From NCBI RefSeq assembly GCF_003985155.1, contig NZ_ML133698.1, positions 62,001-126,000 of the forward strand: a stretch of 64,000 bases of DNA, written 5' to 3'. Positions within the stretch are counted from its first letter, which is position 1. Every line of letters starts with the position of its first letter. The notes beneath the pieces were generated by a model that worked only from the letters and a program-made list of their open reading frames with translations, searched no databases and had not been told where the DNA came from. The stretch comes from Rhizobium vallis. Lineage in GTDB: Bacteria; Pseudomonadota; Alphaproteobacteria; Rhizobiales; Rhizobiaceae. This document shows, piece by piece, positions 56,801 to 64,000 of the stretch. The position numbers were made by a program, and so were the translations under genes.

Positions 56801-59800
56801 CAGCTGAACGCCTTTGCCGGCGAAGTGACGCGCGTGGCCCGCGAAGTCGGCACCGAAGGCAAGCTCGGCGGCCAGGCGCAGGTGCCGGGTGTCGCCGGCA
56901 CCTGGAAGGATCTCACCGACACGGTCAACGTCATGGCCGCCAACCTCACCGAGCAGGTGCGCGGCATCGTCAAGGTGGTGACGGCGGTCGCTAACGGCGA
57001 CCTCAAGCAGAACCTCACCGTCGCCTCCAAGGGCGAGGTGGCGGCGCTTGCCGAAACCATCAACAACATGACCAACACACTCGCGACCTTTGCCGATCAG
57101 GTGACCACGGTGGCGCGCGAAGTCGGCGTGGAAGGCCGCCTCGGCGGCCAGGCGAATGTTCCCGGTACTGCGGGAACGTGGAAAGACCTGACCGGCAACG
57201 TCAACCTGCTTGCCGCCAACCTGACGACCCAGGTGCGCGCTATCGCCGAGGTTGCCACCGCCGTCACCAAGGGCGACCTGACGCGGTCGATCAAGGTCGA
57301 TGCGCGCGGCGAAGTCGCCGAGCTCAAGGATAACATCAACACGATGATCGACAACCTGCGCCTGACGACAGAGCGCAACACCGAGCAGGACTGGCTGAAA
57401 ACCAATCTGGCGCGCTTTACCAACATGCTGCAGGGCCAGCGCGACCTGACGCTGGTCGGCAAGATGCTGCTCTCGGAACTGGCGCCGCTGGTCGGCGCGC
57501 ATCAGGGTGTCATCTACCAGATGGATGCCGACGAGAGCCAGCCGTTCCTCTCGCTACTGTCGGTCTATGCGCAAGGGGTCGAGGCGGCGCATCCGCCGCG
57601 GCTCGATTTCGGCCAGGGCCTCGTCGGCCAATGCGCCAGCGACGCCCGCCGCATCCTCGTCACCGATCTTCCCGACAATGTCGTCCCGATCAGCTCTGGC
57701 GTGTTCACGACGCTGCCGCGAAGCGCGATCGTCCTGCCCGTGCATTTCGAGGGGCAGGTGAAGGCAGTGATCGAACTTGCTTCAGCAGGCGAATTCACAG
57801 AGCTGCAGCTCTCCTTCCTCGACCAGCTGACGACATCGATCGGCATCGTTCTCAACTCGATCGAAGCGACCATGCAGACCGAAGGCCTGCTCAAGCAGTC
57901 CCAGCAGCTCGCCGCCGAACTGCAGACGCAGCAGCGTGAGCTGCAGCAGACCAACGAGCAGCTCGGCCAGAAGGCGCAGCAGCTGGAAGAACGCAACGTC
58001 GAGGTCGAGGCGAAGAACCAGGAGATCGAGCAGGCAAGACGCGCACTGGAGGAAAAGGCGACCGAGCTTGCGCTGACATCGAAGTACAAGTCCGAATTCC
58101 TCGCCAACATGTCGCATGAGCTGCGCACGCCTCTGAATTCGATCCTCATCCTCGGCCAGCAGCTCGGGGAAAACCCGGATGGAAACCTGTCGGTCAAGCA
58201 GGTCGAGTTCGCAAAGACCATCCATGGCGCCGGCACTGATCTGCTGAACCTGATCAGCGACATTCTCGATCTCTCGAAGATCGAGTCCGGCACGGTGTCG
58301 GTCGACGCCGAGGAGATCTTCGTCAGCAACCTGCTCGAAGTCATGGCAAGGCCGTTCCGGCACGAGGCCGAAAATCGCAACCTCTCCTTTGCGGTCGAGG
58401 TCGGCACCGATGTGACGAAGAGCATCATCACCGACTCGAAGCGGCTGCAGCAGATCCTCAAGAACCTGCTGTCGAACGCCTTCAAGTTCACAGCGCAGGG
58501 CGGCGTCACGCTGCGCGTCGCATCGGCAACGAGCGGCTGGTCTCCCGAACATCCCTCGCTCCGGCATGCGCCCTCGGTCATCGCCTTCGAAGTCGTCGAT
58601 ACGGGCATCGGCATCCCGCCGGAAAAGCAACGCATCATCTTCGAGGCCTTCCAGCAGGCGGATGCCTCGACGAGCCGCAAATATGGCGGCACCGGCCTCG
58701 GTCTCGCCATCAGCCGCGAGCTGGCGAACCTCCTCGGCGGTGAGATCCAGCTGCGCAGCACGCCAGGTGTCGGCAGCACCTTCGTCCTCTACCTGCCGCT
58801 CACCTATGTCGGCGCCGGCACGGTTGCACTGAAGCCTGCCATGCCGCCGGCCAATGTCGTGGAATTCGCGGAAGCCGCGGCGAGCCGCCGTGCCGAAAAG
58901 CCGACCGAGCATGTCGCGGATGACCGTCATCGGATCGAGCCCGGCGATTCCGTGCTGCTCGTCGTCGAAGACGATGCGCACTATGCCCGCGTTCTCGTCG
59001 ATCTCGCCCGCGACAACGGCTTCAAGGTGCTGGTTGCGATGCGCGGCAGCGACGCGCTTGGTCTCGCGCAGGAGTACAGGCCAGCGGCGATCTCGCTCGA
59101 TATCTTCCTGCCCGACATGCTCGGCTGGACGGTGCTGAGCCAGCTCAAGCAGAATTCGCAGACGCGACACATTCCGGTGCAGATCATCAGCCTCGACGAG
59201 GATCGCCAGCACGGGCTAACGCGTGGCGCCTTCGCCTTCATGAGCAAGCCGACGACGCCTGAAGGCCTCGGCAAGGCGCTGTCGCGGCTGAAAGCCTATG
59301 CCGAGCCGCGCCGCAAACATCTGCTGCTCGTGGAAGACAACGAGGCCGAGCGCATGAGCGTCACCGCTCTTCTCGGGCACGACGACATCGACATAACCAG
59401 CGTCGGCTCCGGATCGGAGGCGCTCGCCGTTCTCCGGCAAGGTTCCGCCGACTGCGTCGTGCTCGACCTGACGCTCCCCGATATGTCCGGCTTCGAGGTA
59501 CTCGAACAGATACGCGACGATGGCGAGATCGCCGAAGTGCCGGTGGTCGTCTTCACCGGGCGCGAGCTTTCGCCTGAGGAGGACGCGACGCTGCACAGCA
59601 TGGCCCGCAGCGTCGTGGTGAAGGGCGTCGAGTCGCCCGAACGCCTGCTCGACGAGACGGCGCTGTTCCTGCACCGGGTCGTCGCCGACCTGCCGGCGGC
59701 AAAACAGGCGACGCTGCAGGAGCTGCACAGTTCGGACGAGGATCTGGTCGGCGAGACCGTGCTGCTCGTCGACGACGATGCCCGCAATATCTTCGCGCTG

Positions 59801-60118
59801 AGCAGCGTCCTCGAACGCCGTGGGATGAAGGTGCTGACCGCGACGACCGGCAGCGAGGCGATCGACGTCATCAACAACGAACCCTCCGTCGCGATTGTGC
59901 TGATGGACATCATGATGCCTGATATGGACGGCTACGAGACGATGCAGGTCATCCGCTCGGAGCCGCGCTTCCGGCGGCTGCCGATCCTGGCGCTGACGGC
60001 CAAGGCGATGAAGGGGGACCGCGAGAAATGTCTGGAAGCGGGCGCGTCGGATTATCTGGCGAAGCCCGTCAACACCGAGCAGCTTCTGTCGGCTCTGCGC
60101 ATGTGGCTGCACCGCTGA
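53816..60118 (+). CDS. Giant soluble hybrid histidine kinase with 11 tandem double-HAMP repeats and three receivers
   Basis: A 2100-aa protein without membrane segments, starting at GTG with AGGGGG 5 nt upstream. Order: a short disordered N-terminus; a partial and a divergent HAMP unit (about residues 40-171); eleven 92-residue double-HAMP units (172-1183); a GAF domain (about 1200-1350); a long Gln/Glu-rich coiled coil; HisKA with His1434 in NMSHELRTPLNS; an HATPase (DTGIGIPPEKQRIIFEAF, GGTGLGLAIS); and receivers with Asp1762, Asp1884 and Asp2031. The repeat (VAREVGTEGKLGGQAQVPGV) is very close to that of fungal group III kinases Nik1/Os-1, which sense osmotic stress. Ten bp downstream is a REC-HK-REC gene. 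Role in stress signalling is inferred. Confidence 0.95.
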   Translation: MSKQTSEFSRDDAVAESLNGHDHKSMAFDDASALLEVLVAVRRGNFSVRMRSDLTGVTGKVADALNDIIAANQRMAQQLEHVGQVVGRDGRTSTRVRFGLSDGSWSEMEGSINGLIDDLLWPTTAVTRTITAVAKGDLLQTVPLDVDGRALKGEFLRSADIVNTMIKQLSVFTSEVTRVAREVGTDGKLGGQAQVPEVTGVWKDLTESVNSMASNLTAQVRNIAEVTIAVANGDLSKKITVDVRGEILQLKEAINTMVDQLRSFASEVTRVAREVGTEGKLGGQALVPGVAGTWKDLTDSVNAMCGNLTAQVRNIAQVTTAVARGDLSRKITVDVSGEILELKETINTMVDQLNGFAGEVTRVAREVGTEGRLGGQAQVPGVAGTWKDLTDNVNSMASNLTAQVRNIAEVSTAIANGDLSKKITVTVSGEILELKETINTMVDQLNAFASEVTRVAREVGTEGRLGGQANVRGVAGTWKDLTENVNSMGGNLTAQVRNIAEVSTAIANGDLSKKITVDVKGEILELKETINTMVDQLNAFASEVTRVAREVGTEGRLGGQANVRGVAGTWKDLTDSVNSMASNLTGQVRNIAEVATAVAQGDLSKKITVTVSGEILELKETINTMVDQLNGFAGEVTRVAREVGTEGRLGGQANVLGVAGTWKDLTDSVNSMAGNLTAQVRNIAEVSTAIANGDLSKKITVSVSGEILELKETLNTMVDQLNRFASEVTRVAREVGTEGKLGGQAQVPGVAGTWKDLTENVNSMASNLTGQVRNIAEVTTAVARGDLSRKITVDVKGEILELKNTINTMVDQLNAFAGEVTRVAREVGTEGKLGGQAQVSGVAGTWKDLTDSVNSMAGNLTAQVRNIAEVATAIANGDLSRKITVDVRGEILLLKDTLNTMVDQLRSFAGEVTRVAREVGTDGRLGGQAVVPGVAGTWKDLTDNVNLLAANLTTQVRNIAEVTTAVARGDLSRKITVDVKGEILELKNTINTMVDQLNAFAGEVTRVAREVGTEGKLGGQAQVPGVAGTWKDLTDTVNVMAANLTEQVRGIVKVVTAVANGDLKQNLTVASKGEVAALAETINNMTNTLATFADQVTTVAREVGVEGRLGGQANVPGTAGTWKDLTGNVNLLAANLTTQVRAIAEVATAVTKGDLTRSIKVDARGEVAELKDNINTMIDNLRLTTERNTEQDWLKTNLARFTNMLQGQRDLTLVGKMLLSELAPLVGAHQGVIYQMDADESQPFLSLLSVYAQGVEAAHPPRLDFGQGLVGQCASDARRILVTDLPDNVVPISSGVFTTLPRSAIVLPVHFEGQVKAVIELASAGEFTELQLSFLDQLTTSIGIVLNSIEATMQTEGLLKQSQQLAAELQTQQRELQQTNEQLGQKAQQLEERNVEVEAKNQEIEQARRALEEKATELALTSKYKSEFLANMSHELRTPLNSILILGQQLGENPDGNLSVKQVEFAKTIHGAGTDLLNLISDILDLSKIESGTVSVDAEEIFVSNLLEVMARPFRHEAENRNLSFAVEVGTDVTKSIITDSKRLQQILKNLLSNAFKFTAQGGVTLRVASATSGWSPEHPSLRHAPSVIAFEVVDTGIGIPPEKQRIIFEAFQQADASTSRKYGGTGLGLAISRELANLLGGEIQLRSTPGVGSTFVLYLPLTYVGAGTVALKPAMPPANVVEFAEAAASRRAEKPTEHVADDRHRIEPGDSVLLVVEDDAHYARVLVDLARDNGFKVLVAMRGSDALGLAQEYRPAAISLDIFLPDMLGWTVLSQLKQNSQTRHIPVQIISLDEDRQHGLTRGAFAFMSKPTTPEGLGKALSRLKAYAEPRRKHLLLVEDNEAERMSVTALLGHDDIDITSVGSGSEALAVLRQGSADCVVLDLTLPDMSGFEVLEQIRDDGEIAEVPVVVFTGRELSPEEDATLHSMARSVVVKGVESPERLLDETALFLHRVVADLPAAKQATLQELHSSDEDLVGETVLLVDDDARNIFALSSVLERRGMKVLTATTGSEAIDVINNEPSVAIVLMDIMMPDMDGYETMQVIRSEPRFRRLPILALTAKAMKGDREKCLEAGASDYLAKPVNTEQLLSALRMWLHR
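54329..57364 (+). repeat. Eleven tandem 276-bp coding repeats (poly-HAMP array)
   Basis: Phe-Ala-Ser/Gly-Glu-Val-Thr begins each unit at exact 276-bp steps from 54329 to 57089, giving 11 units and 3036 bp with no length variation. Units 1-9 are nearly identical in protein and vary mainly at synonymous sites and in a few positions; units 10 and 11 drift towards the GAF junction. Each unit holds two HAMP modules of about 46 residues. The array is liable to copy-number change by recombination. Confidence 0.95.
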
Positions 60119-60128
60119 GGACCCGGCC

Positions 60129-61802
60129 ATGAACCCCGTCAACATCCTCCTCGTCGACGATCAGCCCGCAAAGCTCCTCAGCTATGAGGTCATCCTCGAA
60201 GAACTCGAGGAAAACCTCATCAAAGCGCAGTCCGCCCGCGAAGCCTTCGAGCACCTGCTGCGCACCGAAATCGCCGTGATCCTCGTCGACGTCTGCATGC
60301 CGGAGCAGGACGGATTTGAGCTCGTCGGCATGATCCGCCAGCATCCACGCTACCAGAACACGCCGATCATCTTCGTTTCCGCCGTGATGCTGGCCGAGCC
60401 AGACCGGCTGCGCGGCTACGCGGTCGGCGCCGTCGATTACGTCTCCGTCCCGATCGTGCCCGAGGTGCTGAGAGCCAAGGTCAGGGTTTTTGCCGATCTC
60501 TACCGGAAGACGCGGGAACTCGAACGCCTGAACGCCGATCTGGAGGCCCGGGTGCGCCAACGCACCGCCGAACTCGAAACCTCGGCGGCGCAACTGCGTG
60601 AACTCAACGAGGAGCTCGAGCATCGGATCGACCAGAGGACGCGCGAGCGCGAGGAGGCGCTGGCGCAGCTCTTCGAGGCGCAGAAACTCGACACGATCGG
60701 CCACCTGACGGGCGGCGTGGCGCACGATTTCAACAATCTTCTGATGGCGGTGCTCGGAAGCCTCAGCCTTCTGAAGAAGCGGCTTCCGCCGGATGAGCGC
60801 AGCGAGCGGCTGGTGACGAACGCGATCCAGGCAGCCGAGCGCGGCACGGCCCTGACCCAGCGCCTTCTCGCCTTCGCGCGCCGCCAGGAACTGAAGCCGC
60901 AGGCGGTCGACTTCCTCAGGCTGTTCGAAAACGTCGAAGATTTGCTTGCCAAGGCCGTGGGGCCACGCGTCGAGATCCGCAAGCGCATCCCGGCCGATTT
61001 GGCGCCCTTGCTCGTGGACAGCAACCAGCTGGAACTGGCGCTGCTCAACCTCTTCGTCAATGCGCGTGACGCGCTGGAAAGCGGCGGCGCCGTAACGGTC
61101 GCCGCGGTTCAGGCTGAAGAGGCTCGGCCGGCCGGTCTTGCGGGCGGCAATTACATCAGAATATCGGTGTCCGACGATGGCGAAGGCATGGACGAGGAAA
61201 CTGTCTCGCGTGCCGCCGAGCCGTTTTTCACCACGAAGGGGGTCGGCAAGGGCACCGGCCTCGGCCTGTCGATGGTTCATGGTCTTGCTGCGCAATCCGG
61301 CGGCTCGATCCAGATATCGAGCATGCGAGGAGAGGGCACCACCGTTTCCCTCTGGCTGCCCATCGCCGAGGCCTTCGCCAAGGCGCCGCCCGTCGCCGAA
61401 CCTGCGGCGGAGCCGCCGAAACCAGTGTCGAGATCCCTTGCCATTCTGGTGGTCGACGACGACGCGCTCGTCAGAACCGGAACCGTGGCGATGCTTGAAG
61501 ATCTCGGCCACCTGCCGCGGGAAGCCTCTTCCGCTTCGCAGGCCCTGGAATTCCTCTCCGACGGCCAGGATTGCGACCTCGTCATCACCGACCATGCCAT
61601 GCCCGGCATGACCGGCGCCGAACTCGCGCGCCGCCTTCGCGCCTCTTTCCCCGACCTGCCCGTTATCCTCGCCTCCGGCTATGCCGAGCTTTCCGAAGAC
61701 AACGGGTTGGGGCGGATGCTCAGGATGACGAAGCCGTTCACACAGGAACAGCTTCAGGTGGCGATGGATAAGGCGCTCTCCGGCAAAGTCGCGGCGGCTT
61801 GA
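60129..61802 (+). CDS. REC-HisKA-HATPase-REC hybrid kinase
   Basis: A 557-aa soluble signalling protein beginning 10 bp after the giant kinase. Receiver 1 has Asp54 in LVDVCMPEQDG. A coiled coil (about 130-180, ELERLNADLEARVRQRTAEL) leads to a HisKA with His199 in GGVAHDFNNLL, a form common in hybrid kinases, and an HATPase (NARDAL, GEGMDEETVSRAAEPFFTTK, GTGLGLSMVHGL). Receiver 2 has Asp488 in ITDHAMPG. An input receiver suggests it takes phosphate from, or is modulated by, the preceding kinase, forming a phosphorelay. There is no DNA-binding domain in either protein. Confidence 0.93.
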   Translation: MNPVNILLVDDQPAKLLSYEVILEELEENLIKAQSAREAFEHLLRTEIAVILVDVCMPEQDGFELVGMIRQHPRYQNTPIIFVSAVMLAEPDRLRGYAVGAVDYVSVPIVPEVLRAKVRVFADLYRKTRELERLNADLEARVRQRTAELETSAAQLRELNEELEHRIDQRTREREEALAQLFEAQKLDTIGHLTGGVAHDFNNLLMAVLGSLSLLKKRLPPDERSERLVTNAIQAAERGTALTQRLLAFARRQELKPQAVDFLRLFENVEDLLAKAVGPRVEIRKRIPADLAPLLVDSNQLELALLNLFVNARDALESGGAVTVAAVQAEEARPAGLAGGNYIRISVSDDGEGMDEETVSRAAEPFFTTKGVGKGTGLGLSMVHGLAAQSGGSIQISSMRGEGTTVSLWLPIAEAFAKAPPVAEPAAEPPKPVSRSLAILVVDDDALVRTGTVAMLEDLGHLPREASSASQALEFLSDGQDCDLVITDHAMPGMTGAELARRLRASFPDLPVILASGYAELSEDNGLGRMLRMTKPFTQEQLQVAMDKALSGKVAAA

Positions 61803-61842
61803 TGGTGGGGGTGGTGCCGGGATATATGCATCCAGGGTGGCT

Positions 61843-62147
61843 CTAACTCTCGTCTCTTTCGAATTGTTGCCCGGCATAGAGGATACGGAGGATAACGACC
61901 TCGGCGGGCTCTACCACGAACGCCACGCTTACCCGGCGCTCAAAACCGACGATGCGCAGCCGAGGCCGAACATGATCACGGATGCTGCCGCGCTCGGGAT
62001 ATGTCTCGAACCCATCCATAAACGTCTTGATGCGGGCCACATAGTCGCGGGCGACGGCAGAAGATGCGGATTTCTGGCGGACGAAAGATAGATGCGCGCC
62101 AAATCCAACTCCGCCTCATCGGTGAGGCGGATACGATAGCGTTTCAT
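61843..62147 (-). pseudogene. ParE/RelE-type toxin gene with a frameshift
   Basis: The ATG at 62147 overlaps the antitoxin stop by one base (TGATG). Frame 1 gives MKRYRIRLTDEAELDLARIY, the ParE N-terminus, then drifts into unrelated sequence and stops at 61929. The expected remainder (VRQKSASSAV, then DYVARIKTFMDGFETYPERG and FERRVSVAFVVEP) continues in another frame to 61843. The two parts join at 62083-62087, where one base appears missing compared with the usual ParE reading. Either the toxin is dead, a sequencing error is present, or frameshifting restores it. Antitoxin is intact. Confidence 0.8.
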
Positions 62148-62428
62148 CAACCTTCTTCCCGATCGATTTCGTCCATGCGCGCTTCAAGACGCTTCCAGAC
62201 CTCATCGATGGGCTTGGCCGTCGCAGGATCGGCCTTGTAGGCATCGTAGGTGGCCGCGACTTCCGTTCGCAGCCAATGCTCAACCGCAGTTTCGCGTTCC
62301 TGCAAAGCCCGCAGTCCCTCGCGTATGACTTCGCTCTCCGAGGCGTAGTCCCCGCTAGATACTCGCTGCTTTACGCGCTTCGCCATTTCCACCGGCAAGG
62401 TGATGCTCATTTGTTGAGTCGAACGCAT
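62147..62428 (-). CDS. ParD-like ribbon-helix-helix antitoxin
   Basis: A 93-aa type II antitoxin. The N-terminal ribbon-helix-helix (MSITLPVEMAKRVKQRVSSG, then DYASESEVIREGLRALQERE) is the CopG/ParD fold that binds the promoter; the acidic C-terminus would bind and neutralise the toxin. The ATG at 62428 has a GGAGTG-type site; an internal ATG at 62410 begins the conserved core. It overlaps the toxin start by one base. A palindrome at 62462-62478 lies 34 bp upstream and is a likely autoregulatory operator. Confidence 0.88.
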   Translation of the reverse strand: MRSTQQMSITLPVEMAKRVKQRVSSGDYASESEVIREGLRALQERETAVEHWLRTEVAATYDAYKADPATAKPIDEVWKRLEARMDEIDREEG

Positions 62429-62461
62429 CTCGCACTCCTATCTCCGGAATTCTAACACAAA

Positions 62462-62478
62462 GTAGGATACAATCCTAC
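62462..62478. promoter_or_regulatory. Putative antitoxin operator
   Basis: GTAGGAT-ACA-ATCCTAC is a perfect 7-bp inverted repeat with a 3-base spacer, 34 bp upstream of the antitoxin start. Further half-sites (CTCCGGTAG, ATCCTATACTCCTAC) follow towards treZ, consistent with cooperative RHH binding, and could bring treZ's promoter region under its influence. Confidence 0.6.
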
Positions 62479-62614
62479 TCCGGTAGAAGCAATCCTATAC
62501 TCCTACGTCTGCCCAACGGCCGCCTTCGCAATTCGCACGCCGGCGAAACTTTTTGCCCTGTCAAAAGTTACTCCAATCCCATGCCATTTCATCCAAGGCT
62601 TTCGCTTGACCAAA

Positions 62615-64000
62615 ATGTCGTTTGGCCCTGCATTCACCGAAGAGGGCACTCTGTTCCGCCTCTGGGCTCCCCTGCATGAAAGCGTGTCGCTGAAGATCGA
62701 GGGCGCAGATCCGCGCCCGATGCGGGCAGCGGAAGACGGCTGGCATCGGTGTACGGTCACGGACGCCCGTCCCGGCACGCGCTATCGCTTCCTCCTCCCC
62801 GATGGTCGCGAGGTTCCCGATCCCGCCTCGCGGCTCCAGCCGCAGGATGTGCACGGGCCGAGCGAAGTGGTCGACCTTTCCTCCTATCACTGGAAGATGG
62901 ACGACTGGACGGGCCGGCCCTGGGAAGAGATGGTCATCTACGAGATGCATATCGGCTGCTTCACGCCGGAGGGCACTTTCAAGGCGGCGATCGAGCGGCT
63001 GGACCATCTGCAGTCGTTCGGCGTCACGGCGTTGCAGATCATGCCGCTCAGCGAATTCCCCGGCCGTTACGGCTGGGGCTATGACGGCGTGCTTCCCTAT
63101 GCGCCTGATGCCAGCTACGGGCGGCCGGAAGATTTCATGGCGCTGGTGGACGCGGCGCATGAGCGTGGCATCTGCGTCTTCCTCGACGTGGTCTACAATC
63201 ATTTCGGGCCTGACGGAAACCACATCCCGGCCTATGCGCCGCTGTTTACCGATCATCACAAGACGCCCTGGGGCCACGGCATCAATTACGATGGCGACGG
63301 CTCGGAGATGATCCGCGAATTCATCATCGAGAACGCCATCTACTGGATCACCGAGTTCAGGCTCGACGGTTTCCGCTTCGATGCCGTCCACGCCATCAAG
63401 GACGACAGCAACGAGCATCTTCTCCGCGCACTTGCGCGCCGCATCAGGGCCGCGGCCGGAAACCGGCATGTTCACCTGGTGGTCGAAAACGAGGAGAACG
63501 ACAGCGACCTGCTGCAGCGCGACGAAAATGGCGAGGCGAAACTGTTCACCGCCCAGTGGAACGACGACGTGCATCATGTGCTACATATCGCTGCCACGGG
63601 CGAGACCTTTGGTTACTATGCCGATTACGCCGGCGACGCCGGCAATCTCGGCCGGGCGCTGGCGGAAGGCTTCGTGTTCCAGGGCGAACACATGCCCTAT
63701 CGCGGGGGAAGCCGCGGCAAGCCGAGCGGCCATCTGCCGCCGACCGCTTTCGTCTCCTTCATCCAGAACCACGACCAGATCGGAAACCGCGCACTCGGCG
63801 ATCGTGTCTTGGCGTCAAGTCCGGCCGATGCCGTCAGGGCGGTCACAGCAATCTATCTCCTGGCGCCCGGAATACCGATGCTGTTCATGGGCGAGGAGTG
63901 GGGAGCAGAAGAGCCTTTTCCTTTCTTTTGTGATTTCGACGAGGACCTGAACGAGAAGGTCAGGAAAGGCCGCCGCGAGGAGCTTTCGCGCTTGCCGGGC
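62615..64000 (+). CDS. treZ: Malto-oligosyltrehalose trehalohydrolase, 3' truncated by the window edge
   Basis: Releases trehalose from malto-oligosyltrehalose ends made by TreY. The frame runs from ATG 62615 open to the window end, 462 codons. Residues 1-100 resemble the CBM48-type N domain (LFRLWAPLHESVSLKIEG). The GH13_10 barrel follows, with a HIGCFTPEGTF strand, nucleophile Asp256 (FRFDAVHAI), acid/base Glu291 (VVENEEND) and third Asp in IQNHDQIGNR, plus FMGEEWGAEEPFPFF typical of TreZ. The ribosome site is weak. TreY and GlgX partners may lie beyond the edge. It is divergent from the ParD-like antitoxin gene. Confidence 0.93.
   Translation, partial: MSFGPAFTEEGTLFRLWAPLHESVSLKIEGADPRPMRAAEDGWHRCTVTDARPGTRYRFLLPDGREVPDPASRLQPQDVHGPSEVVDLSSYHWKMDDWTGRPWEEMVIYEMHIGCFTPEGTFKAAIERLDHLQSFGVTALQIMPLSEFPGRYGWGYDGVLPYAPDASYGRPEDFMALVDAAHERGICVFLDVVYNHFGPDGNHIPAYAPLFTDHHKTPWGHGINYDGDGSEMIREFIIENAIYWITEFRLDGFRFDAVHAIKDDSNEHLLRALARRIRAAAGNRHVHLVVENEENDSDLLQRDENGEAKLFTAQWNDDVHHVLHIAATGETFGYYADYAGDAGNLGRALAEGFVFQGEHMPYRGGSRGKPSGHLPPTAFVSFIQNHDQIGNRALGDRVLASSPADAVRAVTAIYLLAPGIPMLFMGEEWGAEEPFPFFCDFDEDLNEKVRKGRREELSRLPG

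Noticed and set aside
54380..57502. Repetitive minus-strand ORFs in the poly-HAMP region, some with strong internal repeats
   Set aside because: They mirror the 276-bp tandem repeats of the kinase gene and carry no independent coding signature.

Overview
The window looks like a 64 kb piece of a Rhizobiaceae genome, most likely Rhizobium of the leguminosarum/etli type. The grounds are high GC with strong third-position GC bias, two alphaproteobacterial-type chemoreceptors, FixJ-like and LacI/TetR regulators, a CUT1 sugar importer with oligogalacturonide enzymes, a GlgE/TreS/GlgB operon and a DUF3422 protein. Chromosome or megaplasmid cannot be decided from the sequence. Both ends cut genes: a chemoreceptor at the left edge and treZ at the right edge. 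No tRNA, rRNA, CRISPR, transposase or integrase was seen.

Layout. 1-3312: chemoreceptor (partial) converging on a DUF3422 membrane protein across a near-ideal hairpin. 3670-14446: a pectin or rhamnogalacturonan-type oligosaccharide locus. It has a divergently transcribed solute-binding protein, then an uncharacterised 840-aa enzyme-like protein, a GH105, a GH28-like protein, an ABC ATPase, two permeases and a convergent LacI-family regulator. All three enzymes lack signal peptides, so import followed by cytoplasmic breakdown is likely. 14447-14924: an AT-rich, palindrome-dense non-coding stretch. 14925-20892: a TetR regulator divergent from an RND efflux operon with two periplasmic adaptor lipoproteins and one pump. 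21027-23746: a lipoprotein alpha/beta hydrolase and an NCS1 permease. 23821-28584: a second chemoreceptor, a GNAT protein, a PPOX-fold protein and a secreted epoxide-hydrolase-like protein. 28888-36641: a triple-PAS histidine kinase with FixJ-type regulator, a DUF5939 adenylate cyclase, CorA, and a leftward set of APH-like kinase, MBL hydrolase and small lipoprotein.

36846-45556 is a tight operon for alpha-glucan and trehalose metabolism: GlgE carrying an extra degenerate GH13-like N-terminal half, a TreS-maltokinase fusion, and GlgB. The treZ gene at the right edge belongs to the same metabolism. 45578-49031: a ThDP enzyme and an aromatic-type aminotransferase divergent from an Lrp/AsnC regulator. 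49050-51870: a FecBCD-type iron/siderophore importer. 52023-53647: a haloacetate-dehalogenase-like hydrolase and two small conserved-looking proteins.

The most striking gene is a 2100-aa soluble hybrid histidine kinase (53816-60118). It contains eleven exact tandem 92-residue double-HAMP units, closely resembling the repeat unit of fungal group III (Nik1/Os-1) osmosensor kinases. It is followed 10 bp later by a REC-HK-REC protein. Both sit between the GlgE-TreS-GlgB operon and treZ, which suggests, without proving, a link between osmotic or desiccation sensing and trehalose/glycogen metabolism. To their right is a ParDE-type toxin-antitoxin locus whose toxin gene carries a frameshift.
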